Under the pieces are notes generated by a model. It was not told where the DNA came from, did not search any database, and saw nothing but the letters and a program-made list of their open reading frames with translations. Positions 1 through 5,442 of a stretch of 5,442 nt of DNA are shown here, one piece after another (position 1 is the first letter of the stretch; each line of letters begins with the position of its first letter). A program made the position numbers and the translations under genes. Source of the DNA: Aquincola sp. (GTDB lineage: Bacteria; Pseudomonadota; Gammaproteobacteria; Burkholderiales; Burkholderiaceae_C); the NCBI GenBank assembly GCA_029884035.1, contig JAOUIM010000276.1, positions 1 to 5,442 of the forward strand, in the 5' to 3' direction.

Positions 1-707
1 CGCTCGTCGCCGTCGCGATCGTCGGGCTCGTCGCGGTCTCGGTGATCCGCTTTCCGGAGCATGTGGCGCCGAAGCCGGGGGCCTCGACAGGTCGCCCACT
101 GGGCGAAATCGTGCGCCAGCCCGTATTCATCGTCGCCGTGGCCGCAGCCGCACTGGGCTACGGTGTGATGAACCTGCTGATGGCCGCCACGCCGATCGCA
201 ATGGCCCGTTGCGGCCTGCCCTTCTCCGACGCCGCCCTCGTGCTCGAGTGGCACGTGCTGGGCATGTTCGTGCCGGGTTTCTTCACCGGCCACCTGGTCA
301 GGCGCTTCGGCGTGCTGCCGATCATGGCGACCGGCGTCGTCCTGAACGCGGTGTGCATCGCGGTCGCGCTGTCCGGCGTCGAGCTGATGCAGTTCCTGGT
401 CGCGCTCTTCGTGCTGGGCGTAGGCTGGAACTTCCTCTACATCGGCGGGACCACGCTCGTGACGGAGGCCTACCGGCCCGAGGAGAAGAACAAGGCGCAA
501 GGCGCGATGGACTTCTGCGTCTTCACGACGATGGCGTTCACCTCGTTCGCCTCCGGCGCACTGGTGACGACGCAAGGCTGGACGTGGCTCAACCTGGGAT
601 CGTTGCCCGCGGTGGCCCTGATGGCCGGCGGGATCGTCTGGATGACGATGTCTCGCCGCCGTGCCGCGGCTAGGGCGTCAGCACCTCAACGCCCTTCGGC
701 GGCGTGA
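1..707 (+). CDS. Major facilitator superfamily (MFS) transporter, C-terminal part (5' end outside window)
   Basis: The frame is open from base 3 (codons CTC GTC GCC...) to TGA at 705-707, giving 234 residues, about the second half of a typical 400-residue MFS carrier. The GTG at 42 lies inside a hydrophobic helix and is not a credible start. Hydrophobic segments appear in order: the end of one helix (VAVAIVGLVAVSVI), then six more starting near PVFIVAVAAAALGYG, EWHVLGMFVPGFF, IMATGVVLNAVCIAVAL, MQFLVALFVLGVGWNFLY, FCVFTTMAFTSFASGALV and LNLGSLPAVALMAGGIVW. This fits helices 6-12 of a 12-helix inner-membrane protein. The loop GHLVRRFG between helices 8 and 9 resembles the second copy of MFS motif A. 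The protein ends in a basic, Ala/Pro-rich tail. The substrate cannot be read from this half; a drug or metabolite exporter is possible. The gene converges on lolA and overlaps its 3' end by 38 bases. MFS membership is fairly sure; the function is unknown. Confidence 0.85.
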   Translation, partial: LVAVAIVGLVAVSVIRFPEHVAPKPGASTGRPLGEIVRQPVFIVAVAAAALGYGVMNLLMAATPIAMARCGLPFSDAALVLEWHVLGMFVPGFFTGHLVRRFGVLPIMATGVVLNAVCIAVALSGVELMQFLVALFVLGVGWNFLYIGGTTLVTEAYRPEEKNKAQGAMDFCVFTTMAFTSFASGALVTTQGWTWLNLGSLPAVALMAGGIVWMTMSRRRAAARASAPQRPSAA

Positions 708-1278
708 ACTTGAATGCGTCGGCCGAGGTGGACACGTTGGTGGCCACGTCACTGAATGTCAGTCGCGAGCGCTGGCCGAAGCTGTCGACGAGCTCGATCG
801 CCGCCAGCGTCGCGCCGCGAAAGCCCACGCGCAGCGATGTGAAGCCGATCGACTCGTCCTTCCTGCGCGCGGTCGCTTGCACCCACTCGAGGCCGTCGGC
901 GGCGGCCTGAGCCTTGAGCTCGAAATCCTGCTCGAGTGCACCGCCGGCCAGCAGGGCCACCGGCGTGACGCCGAGCGCCTGTCCCATCGGTCGCACCGTG
1001 ACCTGCTGCAGATCGACGTCGTACAGCCACAGCTTCGTACCGTCGCCGACGATCGTCTGCTCGTAGGGTCTCGTGTAGGCGAAGCGGAAGCGGTTCGGGC
1101 GCGCGAACTCGAAGCTTCCGCTCGAGATCTTCTTCTTCGCACCATCCGGCGACGTCACCACCTGGGTGAACGTCGCGCGCCCGGTCTTGGCCTCGCGTGC
1201 GAATTCGCGCAGCGCATCGACGGCGTCGGCCCGTGCGCCCGCGCAAGCGAGCCAGGCACACAGCACGAGCCAGCGCAT
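670..1278 (-). CDS. lolA: Outer-membrane lipoprotein carrier protein LolA
   Basis: LolA is the periplasmic chaperone that takes lipoproteins from the LolCDE transporter in the inner membrane and hands them to LolB at the outer membrane. From the ATG at 1278 the protein has 202 residues, the usual size. Residues 1-17 form a short Sec signal peptide (MRWLVLCAWLACAGARA), with likely cleavage after ARA. The mature part shows family hallmarks: GRATFTQ near residues 33-39, SGSFEFARPNRFRFAY around 53-69 with the conserved Arg-Pro, a GDGTKLWLYD strand around 78-87, and a C-terminal FKFTPPKGVEVL. The stop is TAG at 672-670. The ftsK stop and this ATG share one base (TGATG), so translation is probably coupled to ftsK. 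A GTG three bases upstream (1281) would add one Met and overlap by four bases. The 3' end runs antiparallel into the MFS gene. Identification is confident; the exact start is a coin-toss between two adjacent codons. Confidence 0.93.
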   Translation of the reverse strand: MRWLVLCAWLACAGARADAVDALREFAREAKTGRATFTQVVTSPDGAKKKISSGSFEFARPNRFRFAYTRPYEQTIVGDGTKLWLYDVDLQQVTVRPMGQALGVTPVALLAGGALEQDFELKAQAAADGLEWVQATARRKDESIGFTSLRVGFRGATLAAIELVDSFGQRSRLTFSDVATNVSTSADAFKFTPPKGVEVLTP

Positions 1279-3593
1279 CACTCGTCCCGTCTCGGGACCA
1301 GCAGATCGCGGTTGCCGTTGGTCGCCATCGCCGACACCAGGCCCGATTTCTCCATCTGCTCGAGCAGCCGCGCGGCGCGGTTGTAGCCGATCCGCAGGTG
1401 GCGCTGCACGAGCGAGATCGAGGCCCGTTTGTGCTGCAGGACGATCGCCACTGCCTGGTCGTACATCGGATCGCTTTCTCCATCGGTATCGACCGGGCCG
1501 CCACCAGCGGTGCCGGTCGCGTCGTCGTCAAGCGTGCCACCTTCGAGAATGCCCTCGATGTAATTTGGCTCGCCTTGCGCCTTGAGGTACTCCACAACGC
1601 GGTGCACCTCGTCGTCGCTGACAAATGCGCCGTGCACTCGGACCGGATTTGGAATCTGCGCCGGCGGCGACATGTAGAGCATGTCGCCCATGCCGAGCAG
1701 CGCCTCGGCACCCATCTGGTCGAGGATCGTGCGGCTGTCGATCTTCGAGGACACCTGGAACGCGATGCGGGTCGGGATGTTGGCCTTGATGAGGCCAGTG
1801 ATCACGTCCACGCTCGGGCGCTGGGTGGCCAGGATCAGGTGGATGCCCGACGCGCGCGCCTTCTGGGCCAGTCGTGCGATGAGTTCCTCGATCTTCTTGC
1901 CCACGACCATCATCAGGTCGGCGAGTTCGTCGATCACGACCACGATCTGCGGCAGCCGTTCGAGCGGCTCGGGCGACTCGGACGTGAGCGAGAACGGATT
2001 GCCGAGCTTCTCGCCCTTCGCCGCAGCGTCGTCGATCTTCTTGTTGTAGCCGGAGAGCTGGCGCACGCCGAGCTTGCTCATTAGCTTGTAGCGGCGCTCC
2101 ATCTCGCCAACGCACCAGGTCAGCGCATTGGCGGCCTGCTTCATGTCGGTGACCACCGGGCACAGCAGGTGCGGGATGCCCTCGTAGACCGACAGCTCGA
2201 GCATCTTGGGGTCGATCAGGATCAGGCGCACGTCGCGTGCCTCGGCCTTGTAGAGCAGGCTGAGGATCATCGCGTTGATGCCGACACTCTTGCCCGAGCC
2301 AGTGGTCCCGGCCACCAGCGCGTGCGGCATCTTCGACAGATCGGCCACCACGGGCGCGCCGATGATGTCCTTGCCCAGGCCCATCGTCAGCATCGAGGCC
2401 GCATCGTTGTATGCGGTCGAGCCGAGGATCTCGGCCAGCCGGATCGTCTGGCGCTTGGCATTCGGCAGTTCGAGCGCCATCGTCGTCTTGCCGGGAATCG
2501 TCTCGACGACGCGGATGGACACGAGCGACAGCGAGCGCGCGAGGTCCTTGGCCAGATTGACGACCTGCGCCCCCTTGACGCCGGTGGCCGGCTCGATCTC
2601 GTAGCGCGTGATCACCGGGCCGGGCGAGGCTGCAACGACGCGCACCTCGACGCCGAAATCCTTCAGCTTCTTCTCGATCAGGCGCGAGGTCATCTCCAGC
2701 GACTCGGAGGTCACCGACTCCACGCGCCCTGGCGCCGCATCGAGCAGATCGACCTGGGGCAACTTGGTGTCGGTCAGCTCGGCGAAGAGCGGCTTCTGCC
2801 GTTCCTTGGCCACCCGCTCGGAGCGTGGCAGCTCGGCGATCGCCTTCTCGATCACCATCGGGATGTGCTCCTCGACAGCCTCGCGCTCGACCGCCGCCTC
2901 GTGTGCACGCTCGCGCTGCGCTGCTTCGCCCAGGCGCACGTCCTCCGCAAGCTCGCGACGCTCCTCGCGACGCTGGCGGAAGGTGTCGATCCAGGTGCCG
3001 ATGCCCTCGGCCACCCGCAGCCAGGAAAAATGCAACGCGAGCGACATGCCCGCCACCAGCAGGGCGATCCAGAACACGCCAGAACCGGCGAATCCGAGCC
3101 ACTTGGCCGACCACGGGCCGAGCATGTAACCGATCACGCCCCCCGCATGCCCCGGCAGCACCGGCTCGAACCGATACAAGCGGGTTGCCTCGAGCGCGCA
3201 ACTGGCTGCCAGCAGCGCCGCCAGCCCGATCCAGAACACCCAGCGCCGCCCCGGCGGGCCCGGCTCGCCGCGCAACTCGCGCGCCAGCGCCGCCAACCAG
3301 GCGCGCGCGCCCACCAGCGGCAGCCACCACACGCTCAGCCCCAACATGAACAACGCGAAGTCCGAAAGCCAGGCCCCGGCGAGACCCACCTTGTTGCGCA
3401 GCGCCTCACCATCGCCCGAGGTCGAGAAGCCGGGATCCGCGGCGGAATGCGTGACGAGCGCGAGCAGGGTCAGCAGCCACAGCACCGCACCGGCCAGCAG
3501 CCAGAGTTGACGGCGCAACGGGATCGATACCGCACCCTGAGGGCGCGCCGCTGCGGTGCCGTCGGCACCCAGCGATCCGAGAGGAAACGTCAT
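1278..3593 (-). CDS. ftsK: DNA translocase FtsK
   Basis: FtsK is the septal, membrane-anchored ATPase that pumps chromosomal DNA and activates XerCD recombination at dif during division. The 771 residues show the full architecture. Residues 1-26 are a short cytoplasmic start. About four membrane segments follow (near 29-48, 72-95, 117-135 and 168-190). Residues 203-245 are a charged, Arg/Glu-rich linker. The alpha domain spans about 290-385. The RecA-like beta motor has Walker A GTTGSGKS at 429-436, Walker B VVVIDELADL at 551-560 and the ATQRPSVDVITG motif at 589-600. The gamma winged helix (about 708-771) has the segment IGYNRAARLLEQMEKSGLV, which reads the polar KOPS sequences. The linker is much shorter than in the 1329-residue E. 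coli protein, as in many betaproteobacterial and SpoIIIE-type members. It lies 46 bases downstream of the crp-like gene on the same strand and is coupled to lolA. The ATG at 3593 has no clear Shine-Dalgarno sequence, and no better in-frame ATG is close by. Confidence 0.97.
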   Translation of the reverse strand: MTFPLGSLGADGTAAARPQGAVSIPLRRQLWLLAGAVLWLLTLLALVTHSAADPGFSTSGDGEALRNKVGLAGAWLSDFALFMLGLSVWWLPLVGARAWLAALARELRGEPGPPGRRWVFWIGLAALLAASCALEATRLYRFEPVLPGHAGGVIGYMLGPWSAKWLGFAGSGVFWIALLVAGMSLALHFSWLRVAEGIGTWIDTFRQRREERRELAEDVRLGEAAQRERAHEAAVEREAVEEHIPMVIEKAIAELPRSERVAKERQKPLFAELTDTKLPQVDLLDAAPGRVESVTSESLEMTSRLIEKKLKDFGVEVRVVAASPGPVITRYEIEPATGVKGAQVVNLAKDLARSLSLVSIRVVETIPGKTTMALELPNAKRQTIRLAEILGSTAYNDAASMLTMGLGKDIIGAPVVADLSKMPHALVAGTTGSGKSVGINAMILSLLYKAEARDVRLILIDPKMLELSVYEGIPHLLCPVVTDMKQAANALTWCVGEMERRYKLMSKLGVRQLSGYNKKIDDAAAKGEKLGNPFSLTSESPEPLERLPQIVVVIDELADLMMVVGKKIEELIARLAQKARASGIHLILATQRPSVDVITGLIKANIPTRIAFQVSSKIDSRTILDQMGAEALLGMGDMLYMSPPAQIPNPVRVHGAFVSDDEVHRVVEYLKAQGEPNYIEGILEGGTLDDDATGTAGGGPVDTDGESDPMYDQAVAIVLQHKRASISLVQRHLRIGYNRAARLLEQMEKSGLVSAMATNGNRDLLVPRRDE

Positions 3594-3639
3594 GCGCGCG
3601 ATTGTGGCCGAATCGCCGGCCCCATCGAGCGGCAGCGCG
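3594..3639 (-). other. crp-like/ftsK intergenic gap with short inverted repeat
   Basis: This 46-base gap separates the TGA of the Crp-like gene from the ATG of ftsK. It holds a 5-bp inverted repeat (GGCCG at 3606-3610, CGGCC at 3617-3621, six-base loop) with no following T-run, so it is not a recognisable intrinsic terminator. On the minus strand CACAAT (3607-3602) ends seven bases before the ftsK ATG. That is a possible -10 box for a near-leaderless transcript, but there is no good -35. No purine-rich ribosome binding site is seen. Co-transcription of ftsK with the regulator is the simplest reading. Confidence 0.4.
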
Positions 3640-4308
3640 TCAGTCGTTGTAGAGGCGCTGCTTGATGATCACCGAGCCGTTTTCCTGCGTCTCGATGACG
3701 CCGCGCTGCTCGAGATCCTTCATCACACGGCTGACCATCTCGCGCGACGCGCCCACCACCTTGGCCATGTCCTGGCGCGACACCTTGTTGCGAATCAGCA
3801 TCGTGCCGCTGACATCCTCGGCCATGTCGAGCAGCGTGCGCGCCACGCGTCCGTAGACGTCGAGCAGCGCGAGCGACTCGATCTGGCGGTCGGCCGCACG
3901 CAGGCGGGAGACCAGCCCGCGCAGGATGCCGTAGGCCAGGCTCGTCGTCTCCGGCAGGCAGCGCGAGAACTCGGCACGGCCCAGCACCAGCATGTCGGTC
4001 TGGACCTCGGCGCGCACCGTCGCCGAGTGCGGCTCGTTGTCGATCAAGCTCATCTCGCCGACATAGTCGCCGGCCTCGAGCACCGCGAGGATCACCTCGC
4101 GTCCGCGCGAGTCTGCGGTCAGCACGCGAGCGCGGCCGTTGAGCAGGATGAACAGCGCGTTGCTCTTGCGCCCCTGCTCGACCACGAGCTCGCCGCGGCG
4201 AAAGCGCCGCTTGACCACACTGTCGGCAACTTGCTGGGCGTGCTCGTTGCTGAGCATCGAAAACAGCGGCACGCGCCGGATCAGGTCGAGATTGGAAAGC
4301 ATCGACAT
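3640..4308 (-). CDS. Crp/Fnr-family transcriptional regulator
   Basis: This is a 222-residue cytoplasmic regulator with the full Crp fold. An N-terminal cyclic-nucleotide-binding beta-roll spans about 16-115 and includes the signature GDYVGEMSLIDNEPHSATV at 80-98. A long dimerisation helix follows at about 121-148, then a winged helix-turn-helix at about 150-220. The recognition helix ASREMVSRVMK (187-197) keeps the Arg-Glu...Arg pattern (R189, E190, R194) that in E. coli CRP contacts TGTGA half-sites. In the ligand pocket E85 and S95 match E. coli E72 and S83, but H94 replaces R82, and A139 and D140 replace T127 and S128. Canonical cAMP binding is therefore doubtful. It has no N-terminal cysteine cluster, so it is not an oxygen-sensing Fnr. 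The ATG at 4308 has a strong AAGGAG nine bases upstream. It is divergent from trxB and sits just upstream of ftsK. The family is certain; the ligand and regulon are unknown, so no gene symbol is given. Confidence 0.93.
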   Translation of the reverse strand: MSMLSNLDLIRRVPLFSMLSNEHAQQVADSVVKRRFRRGELVVEQGRKSNALFILLNGRARVLTADSRGREVILAVLEAGDYVGEMSLIDNEPHSATVRAEVQTDMLVLGRAEFSRCLPETTSLAYGILRGLVSRLRAADRQIESLALLDVYGRVARTLLDMAEDVSGTMLIRNKVSRQDMAKVVGASREMVSRVMKDLEQRGVIETQENGSVIIKQRLYND

Positions 4309-4316
4309 CGCGGGGG

Positions 4317-4325
4317 ACTCCTTCT
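4317..4325 (-). promoter_or_regulatory. Ribosome binding site of the Crp-like gene
   Basis: Read on the minus strand this is AGAAGGAGT, a near-perfect Shine-Dalgarno sequence. Its AAGGAG core (4323-4318) ends nine bases before the ATG at 4308. It supports that start over the ATG two codons further in (4302), and it is the only strong ribosome binding site in the window. Confidence 0.8.
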
Positions 4326-4354
4326 ATGGGTCTTCTCGATCGGCCGCCGCGCCG

Positions 4355-4368
4355 CACCCCGCGGGGTG
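4355..4368. repeat. Perfect 14-base palindrome CACCCCGCGGGGTG
   Basis: The sequence equals its own reverse complement over all 14 bases, with no loop. It lies 47 bases upstream of the Crp-like ATG, in the presumed leader or promoter of that gene, and about 20 bases before the -10 candidate for trxB. A gapless palindrome with GC arms can be a dimeric repressor operator. In RNA it could fold only by sacrificing central pairs. The flanking bases do not extend it, and no T-run follows, so it is not a terminator. The repeat is exact; its role is unproven. Confidence 0.6.
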
Positions 4369-4393
4369 GCCATACGGCGCGACTGCCTACAAT
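4366..4393 (+). promoter_or_regulatory. Candidate trxB promoter (GTGGCC, 16-base spacer, TACAAT)
   Basis: TACAAT at 4388-4393 matches five of six bases of the sigma-70 -10 consensus. The paired -35 (GTGGCC at 4366-4371) matches only three of six, with a 16-base spacer. Transcription would start near 4400, giving a leader of about 110 bases to the ATG at 4511 or about 50 to the ATG at 4451. It partly overlaps the palindrome at 4355-4368, so a factor bound there could block it. Confidence 0.3.
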
Positions 4394-4417
4394 TTCACGG
4401 CCCCGCTATTGTGCCCA

Positions 4418-4447
4418 TTGACAGGCTTGCCGCCATGAGGTTCTCAC
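4418..4447 (+). promoter_or_regulatory. Perfect TTGACA -35 with weak -10 upstream of trxB
   Basis: TTGACA at 4418-4423 is an exact sigma-70 -35 hexamer. At an 18-base spacing the -10 position reads TCTCAC (4442-4447), only three of six. At 17 bases it is worse. If active, transcription would start around 4453 and the only possible trxB start would be the ATG at 4511. It could need an activator, or the hexamer could be chance. Confidence 0.25.
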
Positions 4448-4487
4448 CCCATGTATGGTCGTCTGTTGGCGCACCACGACGCCCCCA

Positions 4488-4505
4488 CCCTGTCCCTGCC
4501 CCTGC
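4488..4505 (+). repeat. Three tandem hexamers CCCTG(T/C)
   Basis: The copies are CCCTGT, CCCTGC and CCCTGC, followed by CC, ending five bases before the trxB ATG at 4511. The repeat occupies the place where a ribosome binding site should be and is almost free of purines. If translation began at 4451 it would encode LSLPLP. It may be a simple slippage repeat. Confidence 0.6.
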
Positions 4506-4510
4506 CCACC

Positions 4511-5442
4511 ATGACGACCACCACCCATGCCAAGGTCCTGATCCTCGGATCTGGCCCCGCCGGCTACACCGCCGCGGTCTACGCGGCCCGCGCCAACCTC
4601 AAGCCCATGCTGATCACCGGCCTGGCCCAGGGCGGCCAGCTGATGACAACGACCGACGTCGACAACTGGCCCGCTGACGCCCAAGGCGTGCAGGGGCCGG
4701 AACTGATGCAGCGATTCCAGGCCCACGCCGAGCGCTTCCAGACGCAGATCGTGTTCGACCACATCCATACGGTCGAGCTCGGCCGGCGCCCGTTCACCCT
4801 GACGGGCGATTCCGGCATCTACACCGCCGATGCCCTGGTCGTGGCGACCGGCGCTTCTGCCAAGTACCTGGGCCTGCCCAGCGAGCAAGCCTTCATGGGC
4901 CGCGGCGTCAGCGGCTGCGCCACCTGCGACGGCTTCTTCTACAAGGGCGCCGAGGTCTGCGTCGTCGGTGGCGGCAACACCGCGGTCGAGGAGGCGCTAT
5001 ACCTGTCGAACATCGCGACCAAAGTGCACCTGATCCACCGGCGCGACAAGTTCCGCGCTGAACCGATCATGGTCGACAAGCTGATGGCCAAGGTCGCCGA
5101 GGGCCGGATGCAATTGCACCTGTGGCACACCCTCGACGAGGTGCTCGGCGACGCGTCGGGTGTCACCGGTGTGCGCATCCGCAGCACGCAGACCGGCCAG
5201 ACCAGCGACCTGCCGCTCAAGGGCTGCTTCATCGCGATCGGCCACCAGCCCAACACCGACATCTTCAGGGGCCAGCTGGAGATGAAGGACGGCTACATCA
5301 TCACCAGGGCAGGCCTGTCGGGCATGGCCACGATGACGAGCGTGCCCGGCGTGTTCGCGGCCGGCGACGTGCAGGACCACGTGTACCGACAGGCGATCAC
5401 GTCGGCAGGCACCGGCTGCATGGCGGCGCTGGATGCGCAGCG
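4511..5442 (+). CDS. trxB: Thioredoxin reductase TrxB (3' end outside window)
   Basis: TrxB is the cytoplasmic FAD enzyme that passes electrons from NADPH to thioredoxin. The frame is open from ATG 4511 to the window edge (310 codons plus two bases), so about ten residues are missing if it matches E. coli TrxB (321). Key motifs in order are the FAD-binding GSGPAG at 13-18; GGQLMTTTDVDNWP at 41-54; the redox pair C136-A-T-C139 followed by DGFFY; the NADPH-binding GGGNTAVEEA at 163-172; HRRDKFRAE at 186-194, whose arginines select NADPH by its 2'-phosphate; GHQPNTD at 254-260; and the second FAD motif AAGDVQDHVYRQAITSAGTG at 293-312. All catalytic features are intact. The start is chosen because MTTTTHAKVLILGSGPAG has the usual family N-terminus, but no Shine-Dalgarno sequence precedes it. 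An in-frame ATG at 4451 would add 20 residues. The gene is divergent from the Crp-like regulator. Confidence 0.96.
   Translation, partial: MTTTTHAKVLILGSGPAGYTAAVYAARANLKPMLITGLAQGGQLMTTTDVDNWPADAQGVQGPELMQRFQAHAERFQTQIVFDHIHTVELGRRPFTLTGDSGIYTADALVVATGASAKYLGLPSEQAFMGRGVSGCATCDGFFYKGAEVCVVGGGNTAVEEALYLSNIATKVHLIHRRDKFRAEPIMVDKLMAKVAEGRMQLHLWHTLDEVLGDASGVTGVRIRSTQTGQTSDLPLKGCFIAIGHQPNTDIFRGQLEMKDGYIITRAGLSGMATMTSVPGVFAAGDVQDHVYRQAITSAGTGCMAALDAQ

Larger units (their letters stand above)
4309..4510. other. Divergent intergenic region between the Crp-like gene and trxB
   Basis: This 202-base stretch is the only substantial non-coding DNA in the window. From left to right it holds the ribosome binding site of the leftward regulator gene, a perfect 14-base palindrome, a short AT-richer patch at about 4386-4423 where promoters for both directions would be expected, and a C-rich hexamer repeat just before trxB. 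I find no convincing TGTGA-N6-TCACA operator for the Crp-like protein, and no riboswitch or small-RNA signature. For the leftward gene the best -10 candidate is CACAAT (minus strand, 4413-4408) with a poor -35, so I do not call it as a promoter. Confidence 0.6.

Noticed and set aside
689..705. Hairpin ACGCC...GGCGT near the MFS/lolA ends as a bidirectional terminator
   Set aside because: The stem is only five bases, no T-run follows on either strand, and it lies inside both coding sequences.
1228..1278. Lipobox in the LolA signal peptide (cysteines at residues 7 and 12)
   Set aside because: The residues before each Cys (LVL, WLA) do not fit a lipobox, LolA is a soluble periplasmic protein, and ARA followed by Asp is a good signal peptidase I site.
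2169..3665. Plus-strand open frame of 498 codons opposite ftsK, plus further frames opposite ftsK and lolA at 661-1386 and 1197-2084
   Set aside because: It is antisense to a clear FtsK, and its product is rich in His, Arg, Gln and Asp with no domain. High-GC codon bias on one strand routinely leaves such open frames on the other.
4405..4425. TGTGCCCATTGACA as a Crp-family operator for autoregulation
   Set aside because: Only the outer TGT/ACA bases are symmetric, and the length is 14 instead of 16. It fits neither the TGTGA-N6-TCACA nor the Fnr TTGAT-N4-ATCAA consensus.
4494..4507. Two overlapping GGGCAGGG words (minus strand) matching the E. coli KOPS consensus GGGNAGGG, near ftsK
   Set aside because: In DNA this GC-rich a few such matches per 5 kb are expected by chance. 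These come from the hexamer repeat, and KOPS usage in this organism is unknown. A genome-wide strand-skew count would decide.
3556..4677. Plus-strand open frame of 373 codons spanning the Crp-like gene, the intergenic region and the start of trxB
   Set aside because: It runs antisense to the regulator and then out of frame through trxB. Its composition is shadow-like and it has no credible start or motif.
4406..4888. Minus-strand open frame of 160 codons opposite the 5' half of trxB
   Set aside because: It is Gly/Gln/His-rich with no recognisable domain and lies wholly antisense to the conserved TrxB sequence.

Overview
This window reads as ordinary chromosomal DNA from a high-GC Gram-negative bacterium, most likely a betaproteobacterium of the order Burkholderiales. 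Three things point there: strong G/C third-position bias in every gene, a LolA lipoprotein chaperone (so an outer membrane is present), and FtsK and TrxB sequences of the betaproteobacterial kind. I place the order from remembered family sequences, not from a search.

Layout, left to right. (1) 1-707, plus strand: the C-terminal part of a major facilitator transporter whose 5' end lies outside the window. (2) A leftward block on the minus strand: a Crp/Fnr-type regulator (4308-3640), then ftsK (3593-1278), then lolA (1278-670). lolA starts on the ftsK stop codon, and its 3' end overlaps the convergent transporter gene by 38 bases. (3) 4309-4510: a divergent intergenic region with a good ribosome binding site for the regulator, a perfect 14-base palindrome, two weak promoter candidates facing right and a short C-rich hexamer repeat. 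(4) 4511 to the right edge, plus strand: trxB, thioredoxin reductase, complete except for roughly its last ten codons.

The genes are mostly cell-envelope and housekeeping functions. FtsK is the membrane-anchored DNA pump of the division septum. LolA carries lipoproteins across the periplasm and is translationally coupled to FtsK. TrxB keeps the cytoplasmic thioredoxin pool reduced. The Crp-like protein is a DNA-binding regulator that keeps the CRP-type recognition helix but lacks several cAMP-contact residues, so its ligand and targets are open. It may be co-transcribed with ftsK.

I see no mobile element, CRISPR array, RNA gene, toxin-antitoxin pair, defence system or phage remnant. Coding density is about 95% and no stretch over 300 bases lacks a gene. 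I do not find a new biological system here. The points most worth a second look are the altered ligand pocket of the Crp-like protein, the palindrome in its leader, the unclear trxB start and the antiparallel overlap of the transporter and lolA genes.
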